64,000 nucleotides of DNA from positions 62,001 to 126,000 of the forward strand of contig CBFFRP010000354.1 in NCBI GenBank assembly GCA_965644295.1, read 5' to 3'. Each line of letters opens with the position of its first letter. The first letter of the stretch is position 1. Positions 31,220 to 41,729 of this stretch are shown piece after piece. The position numbers were made by a program, and so were the translations under genes. Below the pieces are notes generated by a model. The model ran no database searches. It saw only the letters and a list, made by a program, of their open reading frames with translations, and was not told the origin of the DNA. The stretch comes from Paraphysomonas bandaiensis (taxonomy: Eukaryota; Chrysophyceae).

Positions 31220-34200
31220 ATGTCTGATGATAAAATTGATGTAATCCGTCGGGCAGTGAAGCAGGCTAGATGGGAAATAGCTCATAAATCAGAATTTATA
31301 TCATCTACAGCTACATTGTCTGCTCCGACCATATCATCCAATACTTCTACTGTTCCTGGGCAGTGTATAGGCGTATCTCCTATGCAGAGATCAATTAATA
31401 AGATGGATATGGATAAACATGCTTTAGTTACTGATACTGATGATTCAAACTCAGTGACTTCTGTGTTTTGTAATGGATATGATGCGTTAGATGTTGCATC
31501 GACTGCAATTGAGGAACCACCACGAACTACAATTGGCACTGCAAATGGATCACTGAACAATAGCGGTGGTGATGAAGTTATAAATAAAACGACAAGATCT
31601 GTGCCAGCGCTGCTGTCCAACCACCTGTCGTTTGCTGTGGTGAAATCGAAAGACAACTTGCACCATCGGCAACATGTGTCAGTTTCCAATAGTGCGTCTT
31701 GGGCAGAACTGACACACAGCATTGCTAAATGCCTGAAACTTTACTCGCCCACATCAGTTTTAGAAATGGAGCTTGTTAATTGTAATGGTGACATATTGAG
31801 TTCTAACATTGCTTGTGCAGTCAAGTTTTTTAATGTCATTGCCAGTTATGAGGAGGGTATGATGTTTCGTGTTGCGATTGATGACGCGACGGAAGTGGAG
31901 CTCGCTAAAGCTAATGCTGTGGAAGAATTCCACTCTCGTGGTCTCTGCCTCACAATACGTAATGCGGAAAGCGGGGAGATAAAACCCATATATTCTCGCC
32001 GTGGCTGTACATGGCAAGAGCTGACCAGTGCTATTGCGGAGGAGTTTACTGATGTCTCTCCACAATGGATCATGCATATCGTTCTAGAAGATGCTGATGA
32101 AGATGAGATCAGTCCTCCACTAAACACTGCCGAGATATTCTGGCAGTTTTGTCGTTCTGCGTCGGCTTACAATGGTGATGTTTTTGTGTTCACCTTAGAT
32201 CAGCAACGAAGAGATAGTGATGTTTCATTAGCTAGTTGTGTGAGGGTGTGTGCCCAGGTCCAGTGTGCTGAGAATCTCAGACCCAAGTCATCAAAGGAAT
32301 ATGTTATGATCCCGCGAGAGTGTAGTTGGAATGATATCAGACGTCACGTTGCATTGGTTTTTCCTGGTAGCATTAAGCACGAAGAATGTATATCCCATAT
32401 GGTGATGGTTAACACGTATGGAGACAGTATTAGTACTTCTATCAACGAAGATCTCACATTCTGGAAGTTCATGAGCACATATGAGCACGATGTGGACATG
32501 ACTCTTTGTATATTCTTGGAGTGGCAAACGACTAGAGTGTGTGAATGCGAATATTCTCATGATACTTGCCGCGCTTCAGTAGCGCATTTTAAAGCGTGCA
32601 TAGCAAACAGTCTAATTGCAGAGACGACAGATATATATCTTCCCATCAACTGTAGCTGGGAGGAACTCTCCAACGAATTGGCATCGTTCATGGGTCTAGC
32701 AGACACATCGTGGATCGATTATATTATTTTTTTGGATGTCGATGGTGACCCTCTTAGTCCGTCAGTGAACACTGACGCCAAGTTCTGGAAGCTCGGAAAA
32801 AAACTGAGCGATAAGGAGGGCGTGATAATCAGTATTCACCTCAAGTCCGATGTATGTCAAAATATTAGGAAAGATGTGATTGTCGCTGATGCATTCTCCT
32901 TCTGTGTTCGATGGAACGCGGATCTCAACAGAACTGCAATCGCTTGTGCAACTCCAGACTGCAGCTGGAGCGATATCTGTCAACGCGCTTCCCATGCCCT
33001 GGAATTGGAAGTCCCAGATAGTGCATTTCACATGGTTCTCGTGAATAAGGAAAATGGAAATATCATCAGTCCCCCTATTGAAACAGTCGAAATGTTCTGG
33101 CAATTTTATAAAAAAATGGCTAGTACCTCTGCCTTTGATTTGTACCAGGATGAGGCCATGATGACGGGAGTCATTTCCGAGAGTGCGAAACTGCATAACT
33201 TACAAGAAAATTGCCTGGCAGAGCTTACTGTTCAACATTCATTTATTTGTAAAGTGTACGACAGTACCAGCACAGCTTATGACCCTTTTCAGATTAGTAT
33301 TGGCCTCAACTGCTGTTGGGATGACATTATTGTAGCAGCCGTGTCTTGCGTCGGACGTATCGAGGTTGACGACATCGATTACTTGCAGCTTGTGGATGCA
33401 AATGGCCTTCATTTGAGCGTACCTATCAACAACTCGAGATTATTTTGGAAACTTGGTAATAGTCTAGGGCCATCATCTGGATACATATTTGAGATACATT
33501 TGACCCACTGCGGCAGCCCCACTAAAAGTATAGAGATGGCACATAAGAAGCCCGTGACTGTAATTAATGTAGCCCTGGGAAAAGATAAACCGGATGAGGC
33601 TAGAATTCCATCGAACGCATGTTGGAATGATATTTTGGATTCGATTGCAGGAGCTGTTTCAAGTAGAGTTATTACGTCTCACATGATAGGCTATGTTGTT
33701 TTGTACGATGTGGAGGGGAGCCAGCTGAGTCCAATACTCGATACCGCCGATAAGTTCTGGGCAGTAGTGCCGATTTATAATGCGCAAGAGTCTATGGTAT
33801 TTTTGATCACGCTCAACAACAATGAAATAAGGTGTGTTGTGGATACGAAAGTAGACGCTGCTGTTGTGGAGCCTGAGGAGCTAATTCCTCTGGTATTGGC
33901 GGGTGGTGTGAATACTCGAGTGCCGATCCACATATCGCATGATATATCGTGGGATATATTGTGCGAAAAAGTGCGAGAAGTATTTGGGATAAATCGTAGT
34001 ATGCGTGTCAGCTTGTTTCTTGCAGATGCAGAGCTAGATGAGCTGAGTCCGGCCATCACCAACGTCGAAAAGTTTTGGAAAATATTTTTAAATAACTTCA
34101 AAGCCAGTACTGGTGCGGTGTTTGTGGTTCACATTTCCAATATACAGGAACCCAATGGAAAATCTCACACTTTATCTCATTATGCTAGCTCAGCGGCTAA

Positions 34201-36691
34201 ACAGTATGAGGGTCGTGCGTTTCGCTCCAATGACCCTGTGCTGGTAGCTGAGTTTTTCAAGTCATGTGAAAGTATTCAAGATATACATTTGCATGTGGAC
34301 GAGAGAGGTGTAGACCCTAATGCACTAAACGAAAACAAGAGTGCAGTGATGCACTTCGCCTGCATGAGCGGCAATCTCGAAGTTGCGAAAGCGCTGTATG
34401 ACCGGGGAGCAGATCCGAATCGTATCAATTCAGCTGGGATGACTCCATTTGACTGTGCATGCATTGCTGGGCACATTGATATCTGTATATGGCTCTTCAG
34501 TTTAAAGTGCGTGGACTCATGTTCCAATTACACAGAGTCTGGAGATGTAGCTACTCCTCCACTGCATCTGGCAGCAACTAATGGACATACGGATATAGTT
34601 GCCTGGCTTATGAAAAATGCTTTTGACAAAGAAATTAGAGGTCGTTTCGATACCACTGCCGTCATGGAGGCCGCGCATAACGGACAATTGGCGTCCGTTG
34701 TGGCATTAGTGGAAGCAGGTGCAGATGTATGTGCTTGTGATAGCAAAGGGGTGACGGGATTTCTTCTGGCTTGTTCCGAGGGACATCTAAGTGTTGCCAA
34801 GTATCTTCATTCCAAAGGCGTTCAAGCAAATAGCGCTGACAAGAATGCAAAGTCTGCATTTATGTATGCCTGCTGTGGTGGACAACTGGAAGTGGCTCAG
34901 TGGCTGGTGAGTGTTGGGGCCAACTATCGTGCCATTGGTGGACGTTATGACATGCTGAATACCCCTGTGCACATGGCAGCCCAGAGCGGCAATGTGGATC
35001 TTTTGCGGTGGCTAGTCGAAGATCTACATCTTGAACCCTGTAGTTTGAATGGAAAAGGTGCATCCGCAATTGCCTTCGCTCGGGCCGCAGGAAGGCCTGC
35101 AGCAGAAGCATATCTGTGCAAGTTTAATGGAAATAGATATTGTTTATATAGCACAGTGGAATGCTTGGATTTAGCTTTAAGCGAGAACAATTTTACATAT
35201 GCCAAAACTATTCTTGAGAGGATAGTTAACAGCGACTCCGATAATATTCAACTCCCTTACGGCACTTCTTCTCTACACTATGTTGCTGCATCTGGTCACA
35301 CTGAACTTGCACAATTTCTTATTATAAAAGGCACCAACGTGAATGTAGAGTCTGCACTTAGGCGTACACCTCTGCACTATGCCGCTTTTAAGGGGCACAT
35401 CGAAATGTGCAAGTACTTATTTAGTGTGGGTGCCAACCTTAATGCTAAAGATGTATATGGCTACACTGGCCTAACCATAGCATCGACAAATAATGACACC
35501 GAACTTATGAACTGGTTTACAACTGTAGCTATGGATTCCCCCGATTCGCAACCGTTTGTTGAACTTGAGGAGTCCAATGGGTCCTCCTTATTTGGTTGTA
35601 TAGGCCAGTCGTCTTTTACGAGAAGCGCGTTAATAGAGTTTCGCGATTGTAATTCGACTCTTACTAGTACAACAGAACAGCAAGGAGAATGTGGCACTCC
35701 CAGCTCTGATGTTCAGCTGTCACCATTCAGCACTGCTTTACAAAATGCATGCATTGTAGGAGACCTGGAACACGTAAAGTCGCTTGTGGAGGGCGGCGCC
35801 CAATTAAATGGTAAACTTGGGCCGGAGGAATTATCTCCACTTCACTGTGCGGTCATTTCAGGAAACCTTAGTTTAGTGCAGTTTCTTTTCAATATGGGTG
35901 CACATCTGAATGCTCAGAATATTAATGGATCCGCCGATTTCGACGGAAGCAGTAGTGTACACGAGGCAATGACACCTCTTCATATAGCTTGCGATAAGAA
36001 AGATGAGAGTATGATAATGTTTTTGATAAAGAATGGCGCTGATATGTACAAAATGAACAAAGTTGGTGACACACCGTTACATATTTTATGCTTGCTGGGA
36101 ATGCATATTGTCTTAACGCAAATTATTGATCTACCTCGTTCCGTTGTTCCTGGCATAAATCTGGATGTTCGATCTAGTCATTTGCTTAACCTATTGCACT
36201 GCGCTGCAGATGCGGGATCTTTGCCAACAGTGCAACTTTTAATTGACCATGAGGTTGCTGTGAACTCATTTGATGATGAAAAAAAAACTCCGCTACATTA
36301 TGCTTGTGGTAAGGGTGCGCTAGATGTGGTGCAGCTTCTTGTCACTAGTGGCGCCATTGTCGACCTTCAAGACACCTCAAGCAGAACTCCTTTTTTATAT
36401 GCCTGCAACTCGGGAAATCTGGACATGGTGGAGTACCTTGCTCACCAAGGAGCTCGCCTGGACTGTAAAACTGATAAAGGAAACAATGCACTGCATATTG
36501 CATGCAAATCAGGATTTCTACACGTGGCCAAGTGGCTGGTATCGAATGGGGTGGACCCATTGGGACAGAATCGTAGTGGTAATTTACCAGCACACTATGC
36601 TCAAGTGAACGGATATATCGAAGTGGTACAGTGGCTTGAGATGACAACTAAAGTAAAGATTTCGGTTAAGCCGAAGGATATCCCACGCTAG
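31220..36691 (+). CDS. giant protein: eight beta-grasp/PB1-like repeats followed by about 20 ankyrin repeats
   Basis: A single exon of 1823 residues with no intron, unusual here. After a polar N-terminus there are eight tandem ~105-residue modules beginning near residues 133, 241, 341, 449, 557, 674, 778 and 887. Each has a strand, a C-S/N-W-x-D/E-I/L helix start (CSWEEL, CSWNDI, CCWDDI), then L-x-D-x-D-G-D-x-L-S-P (LDVDGDPLSP) and an F-W-K/Q helix, ending in a strand. The acidic DxDGD loop resembles the OPCA motif of PB1 domains, so I infer a beta-grasp fold. Residues ~1020-1807 are about twenty ankyrin repeats (for example RRTPLHYAAFKGHIEMCKYL). There is no signal peptide or transmembrane helix. 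It is likely a cytosolic scaffold. Confidence 0.93.
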   Translation: MSDDKIDVIRRAVKQARWEIAHKSEFISSTATLSAPTISSNTSTVPGQCIGVSPMQRSINKMDMDKHALVTDTDDSNSVTSVFCNGYDALDVASTAIEEPPRTTIGTANGSLNNSGGDEVINKTTRSVPALLSNHLSFAVVKSKDNLHHRQHVSVSNSASWAELTHSIAKCLKLYSPTSVLEMELVNCNGDILSSNIACAVKFFNVIASYEEGMMFRVAIDDATEVELAKANAVEEFHSRGLCLTIRNAESGEIKPIYSRRGCTWQELTSAIAEEFTDVSPQWIMHIVLEDADEDEISPPLNTAEIFWQFCRSASAYNGDVFVFTLDQQRRDSDVSLASCVRVCAQVQCAENLRPKSSKEYVMIPRECSWNDIRRHVALVFPGSIKHEECISHMVMVNTYGDSISTSINEDLTFWKFMSTYEHDVDMTLCIFLEWQTTRVCECEYSHDTCRASVAHFKACIANSLIAETTDIYLPINCSWEELSNELASFMGLADTSWIDYIIFLDVDGDPLSPSVNTDAKFWKLGKKLSDKEGVIISIHLKSDVCQNIRKDVIVADAFSFCVRWNADLNRTAIACATPDCSWSDICQRASHALELEVPDSAFHMVLVNKENGNIISPPIETVEMFWQFYKKMASTSAFDLYQDEAMMTGVISESAKLHNLQENCLAELTVQHSFICKVYDSTSTAYDPFQISIGLNCCWDDIIVAAVSCVGRIEVDDIDYLQLVDANGLHLSVPINNSRLFWKLGNSLGPSSGYIFEIHLTHCGSPTKSIEMAHKKPVTVINVALGKDKPDEARIPSNACWNDILDSIAGAVSSRVITSHMIGYVVLYDVEGSQLSPILDTADKFWAVVPIYNAQESMVFLITLNNNEIRCVVDTKVDAAVVEPEELIPLVLAGGVNTRVPIHISHDISWDILCEKVREVFGINRSMRVSLFLADAELDELSPAITNVEKFWKIFLNNFKASTGAVFVVHISNIQEPNGKSHTLSHYASSAAKQYEGRAFRSNDPVLVAEFFKSCESIQDIHLHVDERGVDPNALNENKSAVMHFACMSGNLEVAKALYDRGADPNRINSAGMTPFDCACIAGHIDICIWLFSLKCVDSCSNYTESGDVATPPLHLAATNGHTDIVAWLMKNAFDKEIRGRFDTTAVMEAAHNGQLASVVALVEAGADVCACDSKGVTGFLLACSEGHLSVAKYLHSKGVQANSADKNAKSAFMYACCGGQLEVAQWLVSVGANYRAIGGRYDMLNTPVHMAAQSGNVDLLRWLVEDLHLEPCSLNGKGASAIAFARAAGRPAAEAYLCKFNGNRYCLYSTVECLDLALSENNFTYAKTILERIVNSDSDNIQLPYGTSSLHYVAASGHTELAQFLIIKGTNVNVESALRRTPLHYAAFKGHIEMCKYLFSVGANLNAKDVYGYTGLTIASTNNDTELMNWFTTVAMDSPDSQPFVELEESNGSSLFGCIGQSSFTRSALIEFRDCNSTLTSTTEQQGECGTPSSDVQLSPFSTALQNACIVGDLEHVKSLVEGGAQLNGKLGPEELSPLHCAVISGNLSLVQFLFNMGAHLNAQNINGSADFDGSSSVHEAMTPLHIACDKKDESMIMFLIKNGADMYKMNKVGDTPLHILCLLGMHIVLTQIIDLPRSVVPGINLDVRSSHLLNLLHCAADAGSLPTVQLLIDHEVAVNSFDDEKKTPLHYACGKGALDVVQLLVTSGAIVDLQDTSSRTPFLYACNSGNLDMVEYLAHQGARLDCKTDKGNNALHIACKSGFLHVAKWLVSNGVDPLGQNRSGNLPAHYAQVNGYIEVVQWLEMTTKVKISVKPKDIPR

Positions 36692-36991
36692 TGAATGAGT
36701 TGTTTCTGGCCCTTTCACTTCTTGTATGTCGTGACTTGTGTCGTATGTGTGCAATGACTATTAATATTTAATGGAAGGATTGTGATGATATATGGGTAAT
36801 TTCTATTGACTATTTTGTGTACGTTCATAAGTGTGGAATGATAATGAATGGTGATGTCTTCTATTAGATATAAGACAGTAATAGACAATTATATATCTTA
36901 CAGAATAGTAACTATATAACTATACTAATAATATATCCTACAATCTGTATCGGGAAATTTTATTCAACGAGCATACTTTTCAACGAGAGTA
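36692..36991. other. spacer between convergent genes
   Basis: AT-rich, with no gene; it separates the stop codons of two convergent genes. Confidence 0.4.
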
Positions 36992-38699
36992 TCATATATT
37001 GTCGACTCGCGCATGTCTCGTCTCTAATAAAAATATATCGTACGCCCATTTCTCATCAATTTGGTCAAGAAAAACTGATACGTCAAGATCATCTACGCAG
37101 CGTAAGTAAAAAAACACATTGAATACACAATGAACAATACACTCACCTGATAATATTATGTCATACGCGTCTTTTATTAGGTCACCTCTGAAAGGTAAAT
37201 CATTCCAACGCTCATTTAATGATCGCTTCGCAGTGTGCAAATAGGCAAAGCCGTTCATCCATATCGTCTTAATAAAAGTAAATACGGACTGTTGCTTGTA
37301 GAGTACAGAAGCAGGGTCGTTTACTACATATTCCGAGAGCATACGTCTGACGTGATAGGCCACCAATATACCTCTGCAGAGATCTCTCTTGTTTGCGCCT
37401 TCTTTCATCAGCAAACTGACTTCACACATCTTACGACTAGTTCCCCTCGCACCCACAATGAAATTTTCATTGCGAAAGATATCAATCGCAACCTACAATC
37501 CCCATTGAGTGTATGCAATTTTTTCGATATATGTACCTCTAGTTCTGCTCTGGTTGCAAACACGCGATCAAGGTCCACACCTACTCTGAGAGGGATAGGA
37601 AAGGGGGACGGCGACCCAAGCATCCTCTCCATACTTGTGAATTCCTTAGGACAAAGTACTTTTACTGGGGCACTAAAACAGATAATTGAGTTTTCTAAAC
37701 CCTATACGATGTGCAGACACACATATCTAAGTAAAGCTTACCCGGGATGGGGCCTACAGAGCGCAAAGAGGACATCCAAACGGTCAATGCTAAGAGTATT
37801 TATACTCACAGAGCGAAGAGACAAGTAAGTCAGCAGCAAATTCATGGAGGAGCATCCCAAAAACGTGTAAAACGTAAGGATGTATTCACTGCCTATCTGA
37901 GACGCCAAAAACACACCTAATACCATGAAATTCCGTCAACCTAGGTACAGGAAGTCTTCTGATATTTACCCATTGTAGTCCCCAAAAGAGATGCAAGTAC
38001 TGTTTGAGAGCCACTTTTAGCAGTAATATCCGCTAAATTTTCATGAATTGCAAAAGACTTGTGAATGGCAGCCCTTGAAGCACTTGCAGACAAGAATGAT
38101 ATGTTCTTCCCTATATTTGCAACAGAGGCTAGAGGTAGAAAATATTGTGGCACCAGAGGAGTGAGCAATTCTACCAGTGAACTGATGTCCATCATTACAC
38201 TCGACGCCATCCTCCATCTCTTTGGGTCCGAATCAAACTGATTGTTAACCACACCCGCAAATATTACGCCGCCAAACTGACCAACACCATCCTTTATTAT
38301 CCAATTCAATGTCGCTGCAAGAGGAATAGCCCCTTCTCCTAAACCAACAGCAAACAAAAGAGCCTGCATAGAAAGAACAGATCCAGCAGATGAGAAAACA
38401 TATGCAGTGGATTGTAATCCTGCATATACAGCATAGTTATCATTGACAGATGATGGATATCCTTTTGGCAGAAAATAAGACACAACATTCAATGCATAGT
38501 CACTTATTTCTTTACTATAAACATGTTTAAGAGGTATGATATGTCCTGTTTGTTTATCATATCCATATGAACGTGATCGGTTACTATAATGCTGTGTGAT
38601 CTCATGAGGATTATGTTGAGGGGTTGAAGAGGTTGAGAGATATCGATAGAGACGTCTATTGATGTATTGATATTGTCGTATATTGTGTATGAATTGCAT
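36992..38699 (-). CDS. RUS family protein (DUF647)
   Basis: Six exons, complement(36992-37092, 37147-37492, 37537-37701, 37742-37753, 37810-37916, 37970-38699), give 486 residues. The RUS/DUF647 core is clear: FLPKGYPSSV, LSMQALLFAVGLGEG, WIIKDGVGQFGG, DPKRWRMASSVMMDIS, QYFLPLASVANIGKNISF and LADITAKSGSQTVLASLLG. Members include plant ROOT UV-B SENSITIVE proteins and animal C16orf58. Some act with vitamin-B6-dependent enzymes, but the biochemical role is unsettled. The N-terminal Arg/Ser/Tyr-rich stretch (NRRLYRYLSTSS) could be a mitochondrial presequence. One exon is only 12 nt (GCCCCATCCCGG); it is in phase either way, so skipping would remove four residues. Confidence 0.92.
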
Positions 38700-39149
38700 G
38701 GTAATATGGAGGGTTATATGTTCATGATGTAAAAGATGATGTAGTGAGATGTAAAGGTGGATAATGGAACGAACATACTGCACTGTGCTGTTAAACTGAG
38801 AGTTAAGTCAGTGCAACCGTGCAGCATCATTCATGTATATATACAGCCATATGCATATAGTGTACTGCTGTACGGCTTGTATAGCAGTACAATATTATGC
38901 AGTACGTTATCAGCACATACTGCTGGTAGGAACTGCTCTGGAGTACACAGTTTGCATATAAATCCTAGATATTTTAGAAGCGAAACCTGAAAAACGGCAT
39001 TTTCATGCTTCAATCTAAGGGAATGAATGAAAGTATTGCATGGTGCCATGCTGTGCATATATCAGTGCTGTAGAGATTGATTAAGATTACTGCATATTGC
39101 ATACGCAATTCGACCTTATATAACACGAATAAACGAAGAACTATTGATC
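38700..39149. other. divergent spacer
   Basis: Spacer between divergent gene starts. No ORF is supported. Confidence 0.4.
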
Positions 39150-40451
39150 ATGCGACGATGGTTGTGCTCTACAGCTGTAATAGGACCATATTTCATGAAG
39201 AACACCTCATTGATGCACCAGCAGGACCCTCCAGTACAGGGCGGCCTAGATAGCACAGTTGGTAAAACTCCCCTCGTGTATATCAAAAGCCTTTCAGAGG
39301 CCACTGGATGCAATATTTATGCAAAGTGTGAGTTTATGGCACCTACTGGTAGTGTCAAAGGTAAGAGTTTATGGATTCAATTGATAGACATAATTTGTGC
39401 AACGTAGACAGGGCTGCACTGAATATGATTGAAGAAGCTGAAACTTCTGGTGTGTTGAGACCAGGAGGTACCATAGTTGAAGGGACTGGAGGTAATACAG
39501 GTATAGCTCTTGCGCAACTTGGAATAGCTCGTGGGTACAAGGTGGTTTTATGCATGCCGGAAACCATAGCCAAGGAAAAAATTGATTATATGCGGCGAAT
39601 GGGGGCCGAAGTTCATTTGCAACCCATAGTTCCATTTTCAGACCCACGTAACTATGCCCAGCTTGCTGCCAGTATTGCGAAAGAGCGAGGAGCGTATCAC
39701 ACAAATCAGTTTGAGAACATGGCGAACTTTCGAGCTCACTACGGCGGCACTGGTCCAGAGATTTGGAATCAGACAAACCACAAGGTGGATGTATTTGTAA
39801 CTTCTGCAGGAACAGGTTTGTACACACAATAATTTACATTTAGTTGAAGTTGATATTCTTTTTAGGGGGTACAGTTGCTGGGATATCGGCGTACTTGAAG
39901 CAGGTGAAACCAAGCGTTCAATGTTATGTCGCTGACCCGCATGGATCCTCACTTTTCGCCTTCGTGGAGTCAAATGGGCAATCTACAACACCTGTAAGCG
40001 GTAGCACGATAATGGAGGGAATAGGTATCAATAGAATAACCGAAAATTTCAAATCTGCACAGGTGAGCGGCATATACTAATATGACATGCATTGCTTATT
40101 AATGAGCAGCTTGATGGAGCGGTGACTGTCTCTGATGCGGAAGCCGTAGAAATGGCCTATTTTCTGCTCAGAAATGAAGGACTTTACGTTGGCCCGTCGG
40201 CTGCACTAAATGTTGTGGCCGCAACGAAGCTAGCATTGCGTATGGGTCGCAGTGGTGCCAATATAGTCACCATTCTTTGTGATGGGGGTGACAGGTACCA
40301 TTGTACCTACTCTTGATTTTGTGCATTCCTGCGTAATATTTTTATCAGGTACTCTTCTAAAATATACAACACCGAGTGGCTAAAGTCTAGGGATATGCAT
40401 CCTCGTTCGTCTGGAAGTGATATCAATTTTGTATCAGCTGCTAACACGTAA
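39150..40451 (+). CDS. cysteine synthase (PLP-dependent, CysK/CBS fold), probably mitochondrial
   Basis: Five exons (39150-39360, 39408-39815, 39866-40062, 40110-40294, 40349-40451) give 367 residues. The PLP lysine lies in PTGSVKDRAALNMI, with the Lys at the end of exon 1. The phosphate/substrate loop EGTGGNTGIALA, the Gly loop TSAGTGGTVAG, the IMEGIG segment and the C-terminal VGPSAALNV block are all conserved. The enzyme makes L-cysteine from O-acetylserine (or a related acceptor) and sulfide. The N-terminal extension (MRRWLCSTAVIG) is short and basic, as in a presequence or membrane anchor; the IMEGIGINRITENF block resembles fungal mitochondrial YGR012W-like synthases. A CBS regulatory domain is absent. 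The acceptor substrate is not determined. Confidence 0.93.
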
Positions 40452-41019
40452 ATGAGTGAAGGTGAAGAAGTCTACATATTGTATTGCATGCTTAGCTGCG
40501 GCTACTTATATCCTATAGAGCAGCAGTAACGCAACTTTTGAATGCCTGCAATGTTGCTTATTATAGACGGACACTGAGTTTTGGAATCAAACATAAAGTT
40601 ACTTTCTCAGTCGTGCTTTCCAACAATCACGACATGTATAAGTATAATTTAATATTTTTCTCGAGGTCATTCGTCAGTACTATGAATAAACTACTACAAT
40701 AATTATTGTTAATTGTATAAGAAGCTGTTATTATTATTGTATTGATAATAAAAGACCAACAATCCCATTGCAATAATATAATACTGTTCTTTAGCCCTGG
40801 GCTACATACTATTCAGAATATAAAACTTGAGTATACCTAGCCCTTTACTAAAAACTTTAAATTTATCTGCTTTGTCATGATACAGTGTAGAAGTTAGTTG
40901 CAATGGTCAAAAGTCATGAAATTAAACAAAATATATACTTTACAATGCCGTCAAGTATACATCAACAAGAAAGCTAGACAATTATGCAGCGTAGCATATT
41001 CCTCTCAAATCTAAGATAG
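40452..41019. other. spacer between convergent genes
   Basis: AT-rich, with no coding frame. Confidence 0.4.
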
Positions 41020-41207
41020 TTACTTCTCAAATTCTACGAGGGACATGTCAGCTTCAGTTGCTCTGAGTTATCTGTATGGGAATATGGACATCACGATGTA
41101 GTTACCCACACTCTGGTTGGGTAGCGCTTCCAGTAGTCGGTCTGCGGACTAGTACAACTCTTTAAATATACTCACAATTACAGCAATAGCCCCAAGATAT
41201 GCGGATA
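41020..41207 (-). CDS. 3' exons of a small unknown gene (5' exon unresolved)
   Basis: Three phase-compatible exons, complement(41020-41062, 41110-41141, 41176-41207), with a 47-nt and a 34-nt intron. They read SAYLGAIAVITDYWKRY, then PTRVATEADMSLVEFEK, then stop. The hydrophobic start and charged end resemble a small one-pass membrane subunit. I could not find a unique upstream exon with a start codon; an ATG near 41310 does not splice in frame cleanly. Confidence 0.35.
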
Positions 41208-41729
41208 CTTATGCATCTCCTTTGGTGTCATTGATTTGATTGATATCTAGAGAGATGCATGCACATTGCATCACTGGATGTGGATCCGTCCAACGGATGG
41301 GTTCATATGTATGTATGTGTGGTGGTCTATATATACACTGTATTTCAGTCTCTATTTGTGACAGTATTCCCACTGTATATCTCTACATAGCACCATATCC
41401 AATAATAGAAATCCTACAGACAGTATATTACTGTATGTATATATAGTGTGAGAACATCTTGAACCTTACGTACTGGTGTACACATATACCATATATGCAT
41501 ACTGCTGTGAATTAACAATACTATGAAGTACTTCATCCATCTGACATCCAATCAGCAATAGATGAAGTTAATAGTATGAAGTGATAATTTTATAGTTATG
41601 AAAAATACAAGATCATAACTATGTATACATACATATACATACATACATATCAGATCACTGTATAGTATAAGTAACATTCAATAAGTTATTAAGTGTGAGA
41701 GTGTGTGTGTGTGTGTGAGAGAGAGAGAA
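41208..41729. other. spacer with microsatellites
   Basis: Contains tatgtatgtatgtg near 41308, a tatacatacata tract around 41620-41650, and a (GT)n(GA)n run at 41696-41728 ending at the start codon of the Ulp gene. Confidence 0.6.
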
